Counted from the first letter of the stretch, positions 50,630 to 59,521 are shown. The stretch: DNA of 64,000 nucleotides from Chloracidobacterium thermophilum B (GCF_000226295.1 NC_016024.1:913501-977500), one strand, 5' to 3'. Numbers and translations: made by a program. The notes: a model not told the origin generated them from the letters alone.

Positions 50630-51999
50630 GCCTTGCCCAGCGTACCGTGCGCCTGACCAGTTGGGGACGTTTTCCGGTGGCCACGGCAAAGGTGGTGCGT
50701 CCGGCCCGGCAGGGCAACCTGGTGGAACTGCTCGGTGACGACACCCACCCTTCACTCATTGGGCGCGGTTATGGCCGCAGCTACGGCGACGCTGCCCTCA
50801 ACACGTCGGGCGTCGTTGTCGAACAGGTGCATTTTGACCGCATGCTGGCTTTCGACGAGACCGCCGGGGTGCTTGTCGCCGAAGCCGGGCTGCGGCTTAA
50901 GGACATTCTGGAAGTTTTCGTTCCACGGGGTTGGTTCCTGCCGGTCACGCCGGGAACAAAGTACGTCAGCCTGGGTGGGGCGCTGGCCTGTGACATTCAC
51001 GGAAAAAATCACCACGGCGACGGTTCGTTTTCCAGTCACGTGGAATGGTTTGACCTGCTGACCGCTGACGGCCAGGTACGCCGTTGTTCCAAAACCGAAC
51101 AGTCCGACCTGTTCTGGGCCACGGCCGGGGGCATGGGCCTGACGGGCATCATCCTGACGGTGGCGCTGAAGCTGCGCCGCATTGAGACGGCTTACGTCAG
51201 CGTGGATTACCGCCGTACCCGCGATTTGGACGAAACGCTGGAACGCTGTGAAGCCGAAGACCATCACTACCGCTATGCCGTATGCTGGATTGACTGTCTG
51301 GCCCGGGGAAAACATCTGGGGCGCAGCGTCCTGATGCGCGGCGATCACCTGCCGCTGGCCGACCTGCCGGCCCGCTACCGGACACAGCCACTCCGGCTGC
51401 CGCGCAAGCCCGAAGTGACTGTGCCCTTTTCCTTTCCCAACGGCGTCATCAATGCCTGGACGGTCAGAGCCTTCAACACCGTCTTTTACCACAAGCACCC
51501 GAAGGCAACGTCGGGCGTGGTCGTGGACTTCGATTCGTACTTTTATCCGCTGGATGCCGTGCTGGAGTGGAACCGGGTCTATGGCCGACGCGGATTCATC
51601 CAGTACCAGCCGGTAATTCCGTTGGAAACCAGCCGCGCCACACTCGTCGGGCTGCTGGAAGAACTCAGCCGGGCCGGGATTGCTTCGTTTCTGGCGGTGC
51701 TCAAGCGGTTCGGGCCCCAGGAAGGGCTGCTGTCCTTTCCCATGCCGGGCTACACGCTGGCGCTCGACATTCCGGTAAGCGGAGACGCCATGTTTGCCCT
51801 GCTCGACCGGCTGGATGAACTCGTCGTGCAGTCCGGTGGACGGATTTATCTGGGCAAGGATGCCCGTCTGAAACCGCAGCATCTGGAGGCAATGTATCCG
51901 CAGCTTCCAACCTGGCGACGGATCAAGCAGACGGTTGATCCCGAAGGCCGGTTTTCGTCCGATCTGGCGCGGCGCGTGGGCCTTGTGCCGCCGGACTAG
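50626..51999 (+). CDS. FAD-dependent oxidoreductase, DprE1-like (decaprenylphosphoryl-ribose oxidase family)
   Basis: A 457-residue flavoprotein of the VAO/PCMH fold. The FAD-binding region has LIGRGYGRSYGDAALN and the glycine-rich SLGGALACDIHGKNHHGDGSF, followed by TAGGMGLTGIIL; the C-terminal part has RIYLGKDARLKPQHL. These elements match DprE1, which with an SDR partner (DprE2) epimerises polyprenylphosphoryl-ribose to arabinose in actinobacteria. Here the gene ends a surface-polysaccharide operon, coupled by ATGA to a sensor kinase, so an epimerisation or oxidation of a lipid-linked sugar is plausible. No DprE2-type SDR is adjacent. The convergent TPR gene ends 6 bases downstream. Confidence 0.82.
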   Translation: MSLAQRTVRLTSWGRFPVATAKVVRPARQGNLVELLGDDTHPSLIGRGYGRSYGDAALNTSGVVVEQVHFDRMLAFDETAGVLVAEAGLRLKDILEVFVPRGWFLPVTPGTKYVSLGGALACDIHGKNHHGDGSFSSHVEWFDLLTADGQVRRCSKTEQSDLFWATAGGMGLTGIILTVALKLRRIETAYVSVDYRRTRDLDETLERCEAEDHHYRYAVCWIDCLARGKHLGRSVLMRGDHLPLADLPARYRTQPLRLPRKPEVTVPFSFPNGVINAWTVRAFNTVFYHKHPKATSGVVVDFDSYFYPLDAVLEWNRVYGRRGFIQYQPVIPLETSRATLVGLLEELSRAGIASFLAVLKRFGPQEGLLSFPMPGYTLALDIPVSGDAMFALLDRLDELVVQSGGRIYLGKDARLKPQHLEAMYPQLPTWRRIKQTVDPEGRFSSDLARRVGLVPPD

Positions 52000-52005
52000 G
52001 CGGCG

Positions 52006-53793
52006 TCAGGGCTGTTTGTCCGGGCGGAACGGACGTTCCTTTCCGGCCACAGCTTCGGCGTAAGCACCGCCCCGTACGTCGCCAAGGGCAATGGCCCGCT
52101 CGTAGGCAGCCAGGGCTTCCGGCCGCCGGTCGGCGAGGTCGTAAATCTTGCCGATGGCGACGTAGGCCCGCGATGCCAGCCAGCGTTCTTCGGGCTTGGC
52201 CAGCCGGGCCGCGCGTTCGTACAGCTCGACGGCCTGTTCGAGCCGTTCCTGGAGGGCGGCCAACTGTTCGCTTTCATCGGCGGCAGGGTCCGTTTCCACA
52301 GTGGTGGGTTGTTTGGCCGTGAGTTCCGCGAGGCCGAAGGCGGCGCGGGCATCCTGGGGGTCTTCACGCAGCAGGGCTTCGAGTACCTGCCGCGCCTCGG
52401 CGTATTTTTTGGCGCGCAGGAGGGCGTCGGCCTGCTCGATGCGCGAAAGGTTTCTAGCCGCCGGGGCAGCGCGGACAAGCTGCCGGCGCTCTTCGACCCG
52501 GGCGCGCAGGGCGGCCAGTTCCGTCGGGCGGCGGCGTTCGCGTTCAGCGTCAAAACCCGACACCATGCGCGGAAGCCAGTCGAGAATGTCCACGCCGGTT
52601 TCATCAAGTGCGGCAAGCTGCTCGAAGAAGTGCAGGGCCAGAACGCCGCCACGCTCCCAGACGCCCAGCAGTTCGACGCGCGCTTCTTCATCGGCAAGCT
52701 GAAGCTGGGCCCGTTCGGTGTCATCGTCCGTCTGGCGCGCGGCCTGCCGTGCCGCCTGAATGGACAGGCGGGCCTCGATGGCCCGGCTCAGAGATTCCCG
52801 GACGATTTCAAAGACGTTGCTTTTCAAGGCCGGATCAGCATTGGGGAGGCTGCCGGCCAGTTTCACAATGGCAGTACGCCGGTCGGCGATGAGTTTGCCC
52901 GAACGGGCAATGACCGGCTCCAGAAGAAAGCGCAGCAATGCCCGCCGGATAGCCCGGTTGGGGGCTTCCCGAGGGGCGCTGACGACGAGAAAGAACTCGT
53001 CTCCGGGCCGGCGGTAGGTACGCCGGTCTGCACCGTTCAGAATGTCATTGCGCGTGACAACCCGCCCCACCGGGCCCAGCAGGTCAGGCAGGATGAACAT
53101 CCGCCGGGTACGTTCGCGGAGTTCACCGGCCGGCAGGTTGGCACTGGTCAGGGTGTCGAGATCGGCAATGGGCGGCGCGTCCCGGGCCGTGACGATGGGC
53201 TGCGTGTGCAGAAACGTCAGCAGGCGGAGGGTTTCTTCATCAGCGATGGACTGGAGCCGTTCGGTAAAGGCCGTGTAGTTGGCGGCGTATTTGGGAAATG
53301 CCGTCCGCACCGGGGAGCGGGCGGCAAATTCGGCCACCAGTGGCGCCAGACCGGCCAGAGGACGCACATCTGGCGGCAGGGTCTCGGTGGGCGGCAGGGT
53401 GAAATCCGGCAACGGGCGCGCCAGCAGGGCCAGTGCCACGGCGCTGCCCAGAAGGGTCGGGCGGTGGCGTTCGGCTTCAGGTAACTGTTTCCAGAAAGCG
53501 CGCAGCTTTTCGGCGATTTCCGGTGGGGTGGTTTGCTGGAGATCGCGAAGCAGTTGTGCCCAGACTTCATTGGGCGGGGCGTCCGGCGTTTCGGCGTCGA
53601 AGCCGGCCAGATTGAGCGCAGCGAGCGTCACAAAGAGCCGCTCATCCGTTCTCACGACGATGTTGGCCCGGGCGGATGGCGACTCGGTTTGCGCGGTGAC
53701 GGCTCCGGCTGTCCAGGCCAGGACCAACCAGACCACAAGCCTGACGGGCCAGAGGTGGTGTCGCATCCGTAAGAAGGGCATAGAAGGTTGCAT
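52006..53793 (-). CDS. Secreted TPR-repeat protein, unknown function
   Basis: About 595 residues from ATG 53793; alternative starts are ATG 53781, ATG 53766 or TTG 53811, none with a convincing ribosome site. A signal peptide is clear (LVVWLVLAWTAGAVTAQ). The first 430 residues are helical and contain no family I recognise (FVTLAALNLAGFDAE near the start, RRPGDEFFLVVSAPREAPNRAI in the middle). From about residue 450 there are TPR units (ADALLRAKKYAEARQVLEALLREDPQDARAAFGLAEL, then AVELYERAARLAKPEERWLASRAYVAIGKIYDLADRRPEAL; each is longer than a single TPR). Probably periplasmic scaffold. It follows the epimerase gene on the same strand after 40 bases. Confidence 0.7.
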   Translation of the reverse strand: MQPSMPFLRMRHHLWPVRLVVWLVLAWTAGAVTAQTESPSARANIVVRTDERLFVTLAALNLAGFDAETPDAPPNEVWAQLLRDLQQTTPPEIAEKLRAFWKQLPEAERHRPTLLGSAVALALLARPLPDFTLPPTETLPPDVRPLAGLAPLVAEFAARSPVRTAFPKYAANYTAFTERLQSIADEETLRLLTFLHTQPIVTARDAPPIADLDTLTSANLPAGELRERTRRMFILPDLLGPVGRVVTRNDILNGADRRTYRRPGDEFFLVVSAPREAPNRAIRRALLRFLLEPVIARSGKLIADRRTAIVKLAGSLPNADPALKSNVFEIVRESLSRAIEARLSIQAARQAARQTDDDTERAQLQLADEEARVELLGVWERGGVLALHFFEQLAALDETGVDILDWLPRMVSGFDAERERRRPTELAALRARVEERRQLVRAAPAARNLSRIEQADALLRAKKYAEARQVLEALLREDPQDARAAFGLAELTAKQPTTVETDPAADESEQLAALQERLEQAVELYERAARLAKPEERWLASRAYVAIGKIYDLADRRPEALAAYERAIALGDVRGGAYAEAVAGKERPFRPDKQP

Positions 53794-53833
53794 CAGCGGG
53801 GAAAGGGACAAGCTGCCGGGAGTACCCGAAGGC

Positions 53834-54793
53834 TTACCGGTTGGGTTTATACACCTGCCGCATCCAGTCGGCCGTCAGGCGCAGGCCTTCTTCAAGACTG
53901 TAGGTGTTGCGGTGGTCAAGGTCACGCACGGCTTTGCTCGTGTCCACCAGCTTGATTTTGGTCGTCAGCGGTTCGGCGTCGGCATAGCGTACCAGGGTGG
54001 GTGAAGCGCCGGTCACTTTCAGCACCAGGTCGGAGAGTTCCTCGATGGTGTGAAGCTGGTCGCCGCCGATGTTGTAGGTTTCGCCCGGCTTGAAGTGTTC
54101 AACCAGGTTGGCCACCGTGCGGATGGTATCGGCCAGAAACGTGGAAGTCCGGGCATGGCCGCGATAGACCGTCCACGGCAGGCCGTGCAGAGCGCAGTAG
54201 AGAAAGCGGCAGTTCACCGAGCGGTAAGGGCTGTAGTACTCACCCGGACCGTAAGTGTTGAACAGGCGCACGACAACTGTTTCGACGCCATGCTGGGCAA
54301 TGGCGTTGCGGATTTGTATCTCGTTGACCCACTTTGACAGGGCGTAATCGTTGAGTTGCTTGATTTCGACTTCGTCCGTGATGTGTTCGGCCATCAGGTG
54401 GGGATAGTCGCCATAGACTTCCGATGAAGAGAAGTGCACCATCCGGAACCGCTGGCTTTCCTGGAGGCGCAGCAGGTGCTTGGTGCCAATGACGTTCGTG
54501 CGCCAGAGCGTTTCGTAGAAGTCTTCTCCGTTCCAGCGTCCAAACTCGGCGGCGCAGTGGAAGACGTAGTCGAAACGGCCGAAGTGCTCAAACAGGCGGA
54601 CGAGTTGGCGAAACTCGCTGATGTCGCAGCGGGCATAGCGCGGTTCGCGGATGTCTCCGTGCAGCCCAAACGCGACTTCGTCGGGCTGGTGCGCGAGGTC
54701 ACAGGAGATGACATCGTGATGTCGTTCACGAAGCTCACGGACGAGCCAGGTGCCAACGACACCCAACCCGCCCGTGACCAGAATCCGTGCCAT
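53834..54793 (-). CDS. NAD-dependent epimerase/dehydratase (extended SDR)
   Basis: A 319-residue extended SDR. The NAD motif is TGGLGVVGTWL, then VFHCAAE, the catalytic Ser-rich HFSSSEVYGDY and YALSKWVNE with the YxxxK pair, and VRLFNTYGPGEYYSPYRSVN. The last motif is typical of sugar-nucleotide enzymes (UDP-glucose/galactose epimerases, dTDP-glucose dehydratases, UDP-glucuronate decarboxylases); which one cannot be told. The late segment YNIGGDQLHTIEEL is also family-typical. It lies between the secreted TPR gene and the STAS gene on the minus strand and probably supports surface polysaccharide synthesis. Confidence 0.85.
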   Translation of the reverse strand: MARILVTGGLGVVGTWLVRELRERHHDVISCDLAHQPDEVAFGLHGDIREPRYARCDISEFRQLVRLFEHFGRFDYVFHCAAEFGRWNGEDFYETLWRTNVIGTKHLLRLQESQRFRMVHFSSSEVYGDYPHLMAEHITDEVEIKQLNDYALSKWVNEIQIRNAIAQHGVETVVVRLFNTYGPGEYYSPYRSVNCRFLYCALHGLPWTVYRGHARTSTFLADTIRTVANLVEHFKPGETYNIGGDQLHTIEELSDLVLKVTGASPTLVRYADAEPLTTKIKLVDTSKAVRDLDHRNTYSLEEGLRLTADWMRQVYKPNR

Positions 54794-54912
54794 CGTTACG
54801 TGTGGCGTGAAGGGACCGTTTCAGCCAGCAGCCCTGGAGATTGGGATACCGGCGCCCACTCCAGCGAGGTCGAGGAGACTGAAAGGCCGGAAATGCAAAC
54901 AGGAAAGCCGCT

Positions 54913-55257
54913 TCAGGAAAAGCTGGCAATAGCGTCGGCTTCGTTGTCGAACGTATCGAACACCGTCAGCAGCTTGGTAATCATCAGCAGGTCCTGAATC
55001 TTCTTCGTGAGGTTCAGCAGCTTGAGTTGCCCCTGCTGATTTTTGACCGTCGTGTAGCTATGGACGAGTTCACCAATCCCGGAGCTGTCCACGTAGCTCA
55101 CATCGCCCAGGTTGAGCAGGATGTTTTTGTTGCCATTTTCGAGCAGGGACTTGACAGCTTCCCGGAGTTGGACGCTGCCTTCACCAATCGTGATTTTGCC
55201 GCTGAGGTCCAGGATGGCGACATCGCCAACAGTACGATGGGAAATGGTCAGTGACAT
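54913..55257 (-). CDS. STAS-domain anti-sigma factor antagonist (SpoIIAA/RsbV-like)
   Basis: A 114-residue partner-switching protein. Start ATG 55257 ([18 protein letters not shown]) was chosen over the longer open frame, whose upstream part has no conservation. The phospho-acceptor loop [11 protein letters not shown] places Ser58 at the SpoIIAA phosphorylation position. When unphosphorylated it should bind an HATPase anti-sigma factor, most simply the RsbW-like protein encoded 204 bases upstream on the same strand. No sigma factor or PP2C phosphatase gene is in the window, so the output could be a sigma factor elsewhere or another partner. Confidence 0.9.
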   Translation of the reverse strand: MSLTISHRTVGDVAILDLSGKITIGEGSVQLREAVKSLLENGNKNILLNLGDVSYVDSSGIGELVHSYTTVKNQQGQLKLLNLTKKIQDLLMITKLLTVFDTFDNEADAIASFS

Positions 55258-55461
55258 ACGGACGCGGGACTCCTTCGCTGAAAAATATCGGCTGGTGCGC
55301 CGGTGTGATTCAAGTCTGTTTGTCGGTGGCAGCCTATCATTGCTGTCTTGAGGTTGGTTTTCAAACTTTGTTCCGCCGCCGGTTCGGGGGCAGGTTGCAG
55401 GGGGGAATGGACCCCACAGATGGCTCCCCGACCTGCCATCAGACATCTGTCCCGGCTGCTT

Positions 55462-55953
55462 TCAGTCTCGGCTGCGGCTGTGGCTGGCGCTACTGCCGTT
55501 GCTGCGGGCCTGGCTGGTCGGGCGGTACTTCACCATGCGCACTTCGAGTCCGCCCTGCTGATGGGGCAGGAATTCGACGGTATCCATGAAGGTTCGCATG
55601 TAAAAAATGCCCCGGCCATTGGGGTTCAGCAGGTTCTCCGGGTCACGCGGGTCAGCCAGGTGATCGGCATCAAAGCCTTGGCCACGATCACGTACGACGA
55701 CGATGAGTTTTTCATCCGTCAACTGAAAGCGAACCTGAACCGGTTTGGAAATATCGAGTTGGTTACCGTGCTTGATGGCGTTGACGATGGATTCCCGAAC
55801 GGCCAATCCAACCCAGTCTGCATTTTCAGCCTCGAATCCCGCCAGTTGTGTCAACTGGTCGGCAACGGCCCCAACCATTTCCACGAACCGGTAGTGACTT
55901 GCAATCGTGACTTCAATGACCGTATCGGCCGCACCCTGAATGTCATCTGGCAT
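55462..55953 (-). CDS. HATPase anti-sigma factor-like serine kinase (SpoIIAB/RsbW family)
   Basis: A 163-residue GHKL ATPase. N-box AVRESIVNAIKHGN, G1 VVVRDRGQGFD and G2 NPNGRGIFYMRTFMD are intact, as in RsbW and SpoIIAB, which phosphorylate STAS antagonists. Start ATG 55953 is my choice; the frame is open to 56127, but that extension contains two 16-bp tandem duplications whose length is not a multiple of three, making it unlikely to be coding. No strong ribosome site is seen. The C-terminal tail is Ser/Arg-rich (NGSSASHSRSRD). With the STAS protein downstream it forms a partner-switching module. Confidence 0.85.
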   Translation of the reverse strand: MPDDIQGAADTVIEVTIASHYRFVEMVGAVADQLTQLAGFEAENADWVGLAVRESIVNAIKHGNQLDISKPVQVRFQLTDEKLIVVVRDRGQGFDADHLADPRDPENLLNPNGRGIFYMRTFMDTVEFLPHQQGGLEVRMVKYRPTSQARSNGSSASHSRSRD

Positions 55954-55986
55954 TGCTTTCACGATTGTTGCCCGCCTGCACGCCGA

Positions 55987-56018
55987 CTGAAGTTGAATCC
56001 CGCTGAAGTTGAATCCCG
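55987..56018. repeat. 16-bp perfect tandem duplication, unit CTGAAGTTGAATCCCG
   Basis: Two exact head-to-tail copies, 55987-56002 and 56003-56018. It starts 34 bases upstream of the chosen start of the HATPase gene (on the minus strand), where a promoter or regulator site would be expected. Confidence 0.9.
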
Positions 56019-56033
56019 GTACATCCCCAACAA

Positions 56034-56065
56034 CTTGAGCGCCACTGGCCTTGAGCGCCACTGGC
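56034..56065. repeat. 16-bp perfect tandem duplication, unit CTTGAGCGCCACTGGC
   Basis: Two exact head-to-tail copies, 56034-56049 and 56050-56065, only 15 bases beyond the other 16-bp duplication. The identical unit length with different sequence is striking. Confidence 0.9.
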
Positions 56066-56131
56066 TCGGCTAGATAACACGCGGTGAAAACGAGCGTCAA
56101 GGCAGGGGGCGTCATGGCCGTGGGCAATTCG

Positions 56132-56140
56132 TGCTATGAT
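56132..56140 (+). promoter_or_regulatory. Extended -10 promoter for the alpha/beta hydrolase gene
   Basis: TGC-TATGAT (56132-56140) is an extended -10 element with 5 of 6 consensus bases; no clear -35 lies 16-18 bases upstream. The predicted start near 56147 would give a leader of about 200 bases to GTG 56353, or about 100 to GTG 56245. Confidence 0.45.
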
Positions 56141-56352
56141 TTCCGACTGAGGGCGACCGTCCTGTAAGATGGTCTGCCGGTTCCGGTGTGGTGGGCCGGC
56201 GCCGTATGCCGCTTTGAGCATCTGCCTGAAGACTTGGTGGAAAGGTGGACAACGACCCGTCACGACCCGTGAACGTCTGGTGCTGGGACGGTTCACAGGC
56301 GGGCTTCAGGTATGGGGCTTCTGAGCTTGTCGTTTTTGGGGGAAGTGATTTC

Positions 56353-57495
56353 GTGAAAGCAAAACAATGGTTGGCAGCGCTGGGGGGAGCCACCCTGGCC
56401 GGTGGTTTGGCCTGGCAGTATCTCAAGCGTCCGCGCGATGTGCGCTGGATTGATTACGTGGGTGAACTACCGCACCCGGATGCCAGTCGCTTTACGGTGG
56501 TGGATGGTGTGCGGTTGCACTACCAGGAATTTGGCGCCCCGGACGCGCCGGTGCTGCTTCTGCTCCACGGCTACTGTTCATCCAACTACACGTGGAAAGA
56601 TGTGGTCGAGCCACTGGCGGCGGCTGGCTACCGGGTGATTGCACCCGATCTGAAGGGGTTCGGTTTTTCGGAAAAACCGGCCGACCGCCGCTACCACGTG
56701 CAGGACCATGCTCAACTCGTGATTGGGCTGCTTGACCGGCTGGGTATCGAGACCGCCACCTTTGTGGGCAACTCCTTTGGCGGTGCAGTGGCACTGGCCT
56801 GCGCCCTGATGTGGGCCTCGCGGGTGACGGGACTGGTGCTCATTGACGCGGCCTACAACGATGCACCCTTGCGGCAGTATCCATTCAGTCTCTATGCCCG
56901 GATTGCCCGGACCTGGCTGGTTGGGGAAGCGGCCGTGCCCTTGCTGATGGCAACCCGGCAGACTTCGGAGACCCTGCTGCGTGGGTTCTTCCACGATCAG
57001 CAGGTGGTGACGCCGGAGCGGATCACGGCATACTTTCGTGCGTTGCGAACCGTGGAAGGACAACGCGCCGCTCTGACAACGGCCCGCCAGTGGGACCTGA
57101 ACTGGATCGAGCAGGAGTTGTCCGGCATCACCGTCCCGGTGCTGATCATCTGGGGAGAGTATGACCGGTCCATTCCGGTTACGCTGGGTGTTCGTCTGCG
57201 CGCCCGTCTTCCACAGGCCGAATTTGTGGTCATTCCCGATTGTGGACACATCCCGGAGGAGGAACGCCCGGAAGAAACCACGGCTCTGATCCTTGACTTT
57301 TGCCGGCGGCAGGCGGTGCGTCCGGTGCCGTCTCTGGCGGCTTCAGCCACGGCGGCTCTGGCGGCAGGTGCATCCTCCACTGGAGCCCCGGTCAACCTGG
57401 CCGTGGCTGTTCAGCCCGACACGTCCGCTTCGGCTGACACCACGCCACCCCATACCACTTCACCCCAAGCGGCAGAGGAATCGCCGGCGGAGTAG
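56353..57495 (+). CDS. Alpha/beta hydrolase with N-terminal membrane segment
   Basis: A 380-residue hydrolase. Start GTG 56353 follows GGGGGAAG at good spacing and gives an N-terminal hydrophobic anchor (WLAALGGATLAGGLAW); GTG 56245 would add 36 residues with no feature. Oxyanion region LLLHGYCSSNYTW, nucleophile elbow VGNSFGGA with Ser141, acid residue in IIWGEYDRSIP, and catalytic His in PDCGHIPEEERP. It belongs to the epoxide hydrolase/haloalkane dehalogenase/esterase group; substrate unknown. The last 60 residues are a low-complexity Ala/Thr/Pro tail. The YhbH-like gene follows after 81 bases. Confidence 0.85.
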   Translation: MKAKQWLAALGGATLAGGLAWQYLKRPRDVRWIDYVGELPHPDASRFTVVDGVRLHYQEFGAPDAPVLLLLHGYCSSNYTWKDVVEPLAAAGYRVIAPDLKGFGFSEKPADRRYHVQDHAQLVIGLLDRLGIETATFVGNSFGGAVALACALMWASRVTGLVLIDAAYNDAPLRQYPFSLYARIARTWLVGEAAVPLLMATRQTSETLLRGFFHDQQVVTPERITAYFRALRTVEGQRAALTTARQWDLNWIEQELSGITVPVLIIWGEYDRSIPVTLGVRLRARLPQAEFVVIPDCGHIPEEERPEETTALILDFCRRQAVRPVPSLAASATAALAAGASSTGAPVNLAVAVQPDTSASADTTPPHTTSPQAAEESPAE

Positions 57496-57576
57496 CCCGT
57501 GGGTGGTGTCGGGCAAGGCACAACTTTGGCAGCACGCCCTGGCCCTTCAGGCAGGGGGCGCTTTGGGAGTACACCA

Positions 57577-58746
57577 ATGGCGATTCAGCAGCATGACTGG
57601 AGCCTTCAGCGCAAGGGCGTCATTGACCAGGAGCGCCACAAGGAGCGCGTCAAAGAGGCCATCCGTAAGAACCTCAGCTCGATTGTTTCCAACGAGGCCA
57701 TCATCCTTTCGGATGGACGCAAGACGGTCAAGGTGCCCATTCGGTCGCTGGATGAGTACAAATTCCGCTTCGACCGCAACAAGCAGAAGCATGTCGCCCA
57801 AGGGGACGGCAACTCAAAAGTGGGCGATGTGGTGGCGCGGGAAGGCCAGTCCGGCAGTGGGCCGGGCAAAGGCGGCACGGGGCCGGCCGGCAGCGATGCC
57901 GGGCAGGAATACTACGAAGCGGAGGTCAACATTGACGACATCGCGGCGCTCATTTTTGAGGACTTGGAACTGCCGTTTCTCGAAGAGCGTGCCAACAAGG
58001 CGATGCCGGCCCGCACCACCCGCTTCACGGAAATCCGCCGCACCGGAGCCTTTTCCAACCTCGACAAGCGCCGCTCGATTATCGAGAACATCAAACGCAA
58101 TGCCATCGAGAGGGGACGCGCCCAGGTGGGCGGATTCAAAAAAGAAGACCTGCGCTTCAAGAGCTGGGAGGAAGATGTCCGTTTCGAGTCCAATGCCGTC
58201 GTACTGGCGCTGATGGATGTCTCCGGCTCGATGGGTGAGTTCAAGAAATACATCGCCCGCAGCTTTTACTTCTGGATGGTGCGTTTTCTGCGTACCAAGT
58301 ACGACAACGTCGAAATTGTCTTCATCAGCCACCACACCGAGGCCAAGGAAGTCACCGAGGAGCAGTTCTTCACCCAGGGGGAATCCGGCGGCACGGTGGT
58401 GTCCAGCGCCTACAAACTGGCGCTCGACATCATTGACAAACGCTACCCTCCGAAGGACTGGAACATCTATCCGTTTCACTTCTCGGATGGTGACAACTAC
58501 TATAGTGACAACGAGGAAGCCGTCCGGCTTGCCGACAAGCTCATCACCACGTGCAATCTCTTTGGGTATGGCGAAATTGGAGATGAAGGGGCGTCCAGCT
58601 ACCGACGTTCGTCGGGGGCGTTGCTTTCGATTTTCAAGGAACATCTCAAGCACCAGAAACGCTTTATCGGAGTGCGCATTGACAGCAAGGAAGACGTGTA
58701 TCCGGCGCTCAAGGAGTTTTTTGGTGCGCGCAACATCAAGGTTTGA
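57577..58746 (+). CDS. YhbH/YeaH family VWA protein (DUF444)
   Basis: A 389-residue protein of the YeaH/YhbH family, related to sporulation protein YhbH in Bacillus and the stress protein YeaH in enterics. Start ATG 57577 has GGGAG upstream and gives the usual MAIQQHDWSLQRKGVIDQERH-like N-terminus (shown in part: DWSLQRKGVIDQERHKERV). The middle holds a Gly-rich linker (GQSGSGPGKGGTGPAG). The VWA MIDAS motif is LMDVSGSMGEF near residue 213. In other genomes it clusters with PrkA kinase and SpoVR; neither is present here. Function in bacteria without spores is stress-related but poorly defined. Confidence 0.88.
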   Translation: MAIQQHDWSLQRKGVIDQERHKERVKEAIRKNLSSIVSNEAIILSDGRKTVKVPIRSLDEYKFRFDRNKQKHVAQGDGNSKVGDVVAREGQSGSGPGKGGTGPAGSDAGQEYYEAEVNIDDIAALIFEDLELPFLEERANKAMPARTTRFTEIRRTGAFSNLDKRRSIIENIKRNAIERGRAQVGGFKKEDLRFKSWEEDVRFESNAVVLALMDVSGSMGEFKKYIARSFYFWMVRFLRTKYDNVEIVFISHHTEAKEVTEEQFFTQGESGGTVVSSAYKLALDIIDKRYPPKDWNIYPFHFSDGDNYYSDNEEAVRLADKLITTCNLFGYGEIGDEGASSYRRSSGALLSIFKEHLKHQKRFIGVRIDSKEDVYPALKEFFGARNIKV

Positions 58747-58771
58747 CCTGAACCGCTGAAGCCCACTGGGT

Positions 58772-58788
58772 GGCGGCCGTCGGCCGCC
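58772..58788. terminator. GC-rich hairpin downstream of the YhbH-like gene
   Basis: GGCGGCC-GTC-GGCCGCC forms a perfect 7-bp stem with a 3-base loop, 26 bases after the YhbH stop. No T-run follows, so intrinsic termination is uncertain. Confidence 0.35.
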
Positions 58789-58884
58789 GCGGGTGGTGAC
58801 GCCGAAACTCCGCTCACGGCCCACAAGTTTCAGGCCAGACGAGCTGGAGCGGGTCTTAACGTAACCGACGGGAAGAGCAGCAAC

Positions 58885-59385
58885 GTGAAGTGTCCGTACT
58901 GTGGCAACCTTGAAGATAAGGTTGTGGACTCGCGCGAAAGCCGTGAAGGCGATGTCATCCGCCGTCGTCGTGAATGTCTGAAATGTGAACGACGGTTCAC
59001 ATCTTATGAACGGATTGATGAAATCCCCTACATGGTCATCAAGAAAGACGGCCGGCGGGAACCTTTTGACCGGCAGAAGGTGCTGGCGGGCTTGGCCCGG
59101 GCCTGCGAAAAACGTCCTGTGCCGGCCGCCAAGCTCGAAGCCATTGTGAATGCGGTCGAGAAATACGTTCAGGAATCGCGTGACCGGGAGCGGTCAACAC
59201 AGAAGATTGGCGAACTCATTATGCGCCGGCTCAAGGATTTGGACAAAGTGGCCTACGTCCGCTTCGCTTCGGTGTATCTGGAGTTCAAGGATGTGACCGA
59301 GTTTATGTCCGAGTTGAAATCGCTCGTGAAGTCAACCCCGACCACGTCCCGCCGGAGACGTGGCACGAATGGGATTTCCGCCTGA
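58885..59385 (+). CDS. nrdR: Transcriptional repressor NrdR
   Basis: A 166-residue ATP-cone repressor of ribonucleotide reductase genes. The N-terminal zinc ribbon has CPYCGN and [13 protein letters not shown] (Cys3, Cys6, Cys31, Cys34), with [12 protein letters not shown] making the DNA-contacting surface. The ATP-cone follows ([25 protein letters not shown]) and the C-terminal [19 protein letters not shown] is canonical. The start is GTG 58885. It senses ATP/dATP. No nrd genes are in the window. The C-terminus has a short basic tail ([11 protein letters not shown]). Confidence 0.96.
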   Translation: MKCPYCGNLEDKVVDSRESREGDVIRRRRECLKCERRFTSYERIDEIPYMVIKKDGRREPFDRQKVLAGLARACEKRPVPAAKLEAIVNAVEKYVQESRDRERSTQKIGELIMRRLKDLDKVAYVRFASVYLEFKDVTEFMSELKSLVKSTPTTSRRRRGTNGISA

Positions 59386-59400
59386 GTTTAGGACTGGAAG

Positions 59401-59414
59401 CGTGCGGCCGCACG
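59401..59414. other. 14-bp perfect palindrome between nrdR and the PilT-type gene
   Basis: CGTGCGGCCGCACG reads the same on both strands, 16 bases after the nrdR stop. It could be a protein-binding site; without a loop it is a poor RNA hairpin. Confidence 0.4.
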
Positions 59415-59521
59415 GCTGCGTCGCCACCGTTGTTTCAACCAGGTTGCCGCTTGCACCCGCTGCGGTACTGGTATAGCGTGCCGGAATCACAAGGACCGGT
59501 TTTCGGACGGGGCTACAACGA

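Larger units (their letters stand above)
55954..56352. other. 399-base intergenic region with tandem duplications and a plus-strand promoter
   Basis: This divergent interval between the HATPase gene and the hydrolase gene contains the two 16-bp tandem repeats and an extended -10 promoter listed separately. Reading frames cross it on both strands (minus to 56127, plus from GTG 56245) but neither extension has conserved features. Confidence 0.5.

Noticed and set aside
55987-56065. Repeats as a CRISPR array
   Set aside because: Each unit is only 16 bp, occurs twice head-to-tail without spacers, and the two units differ; no cas genes are present.
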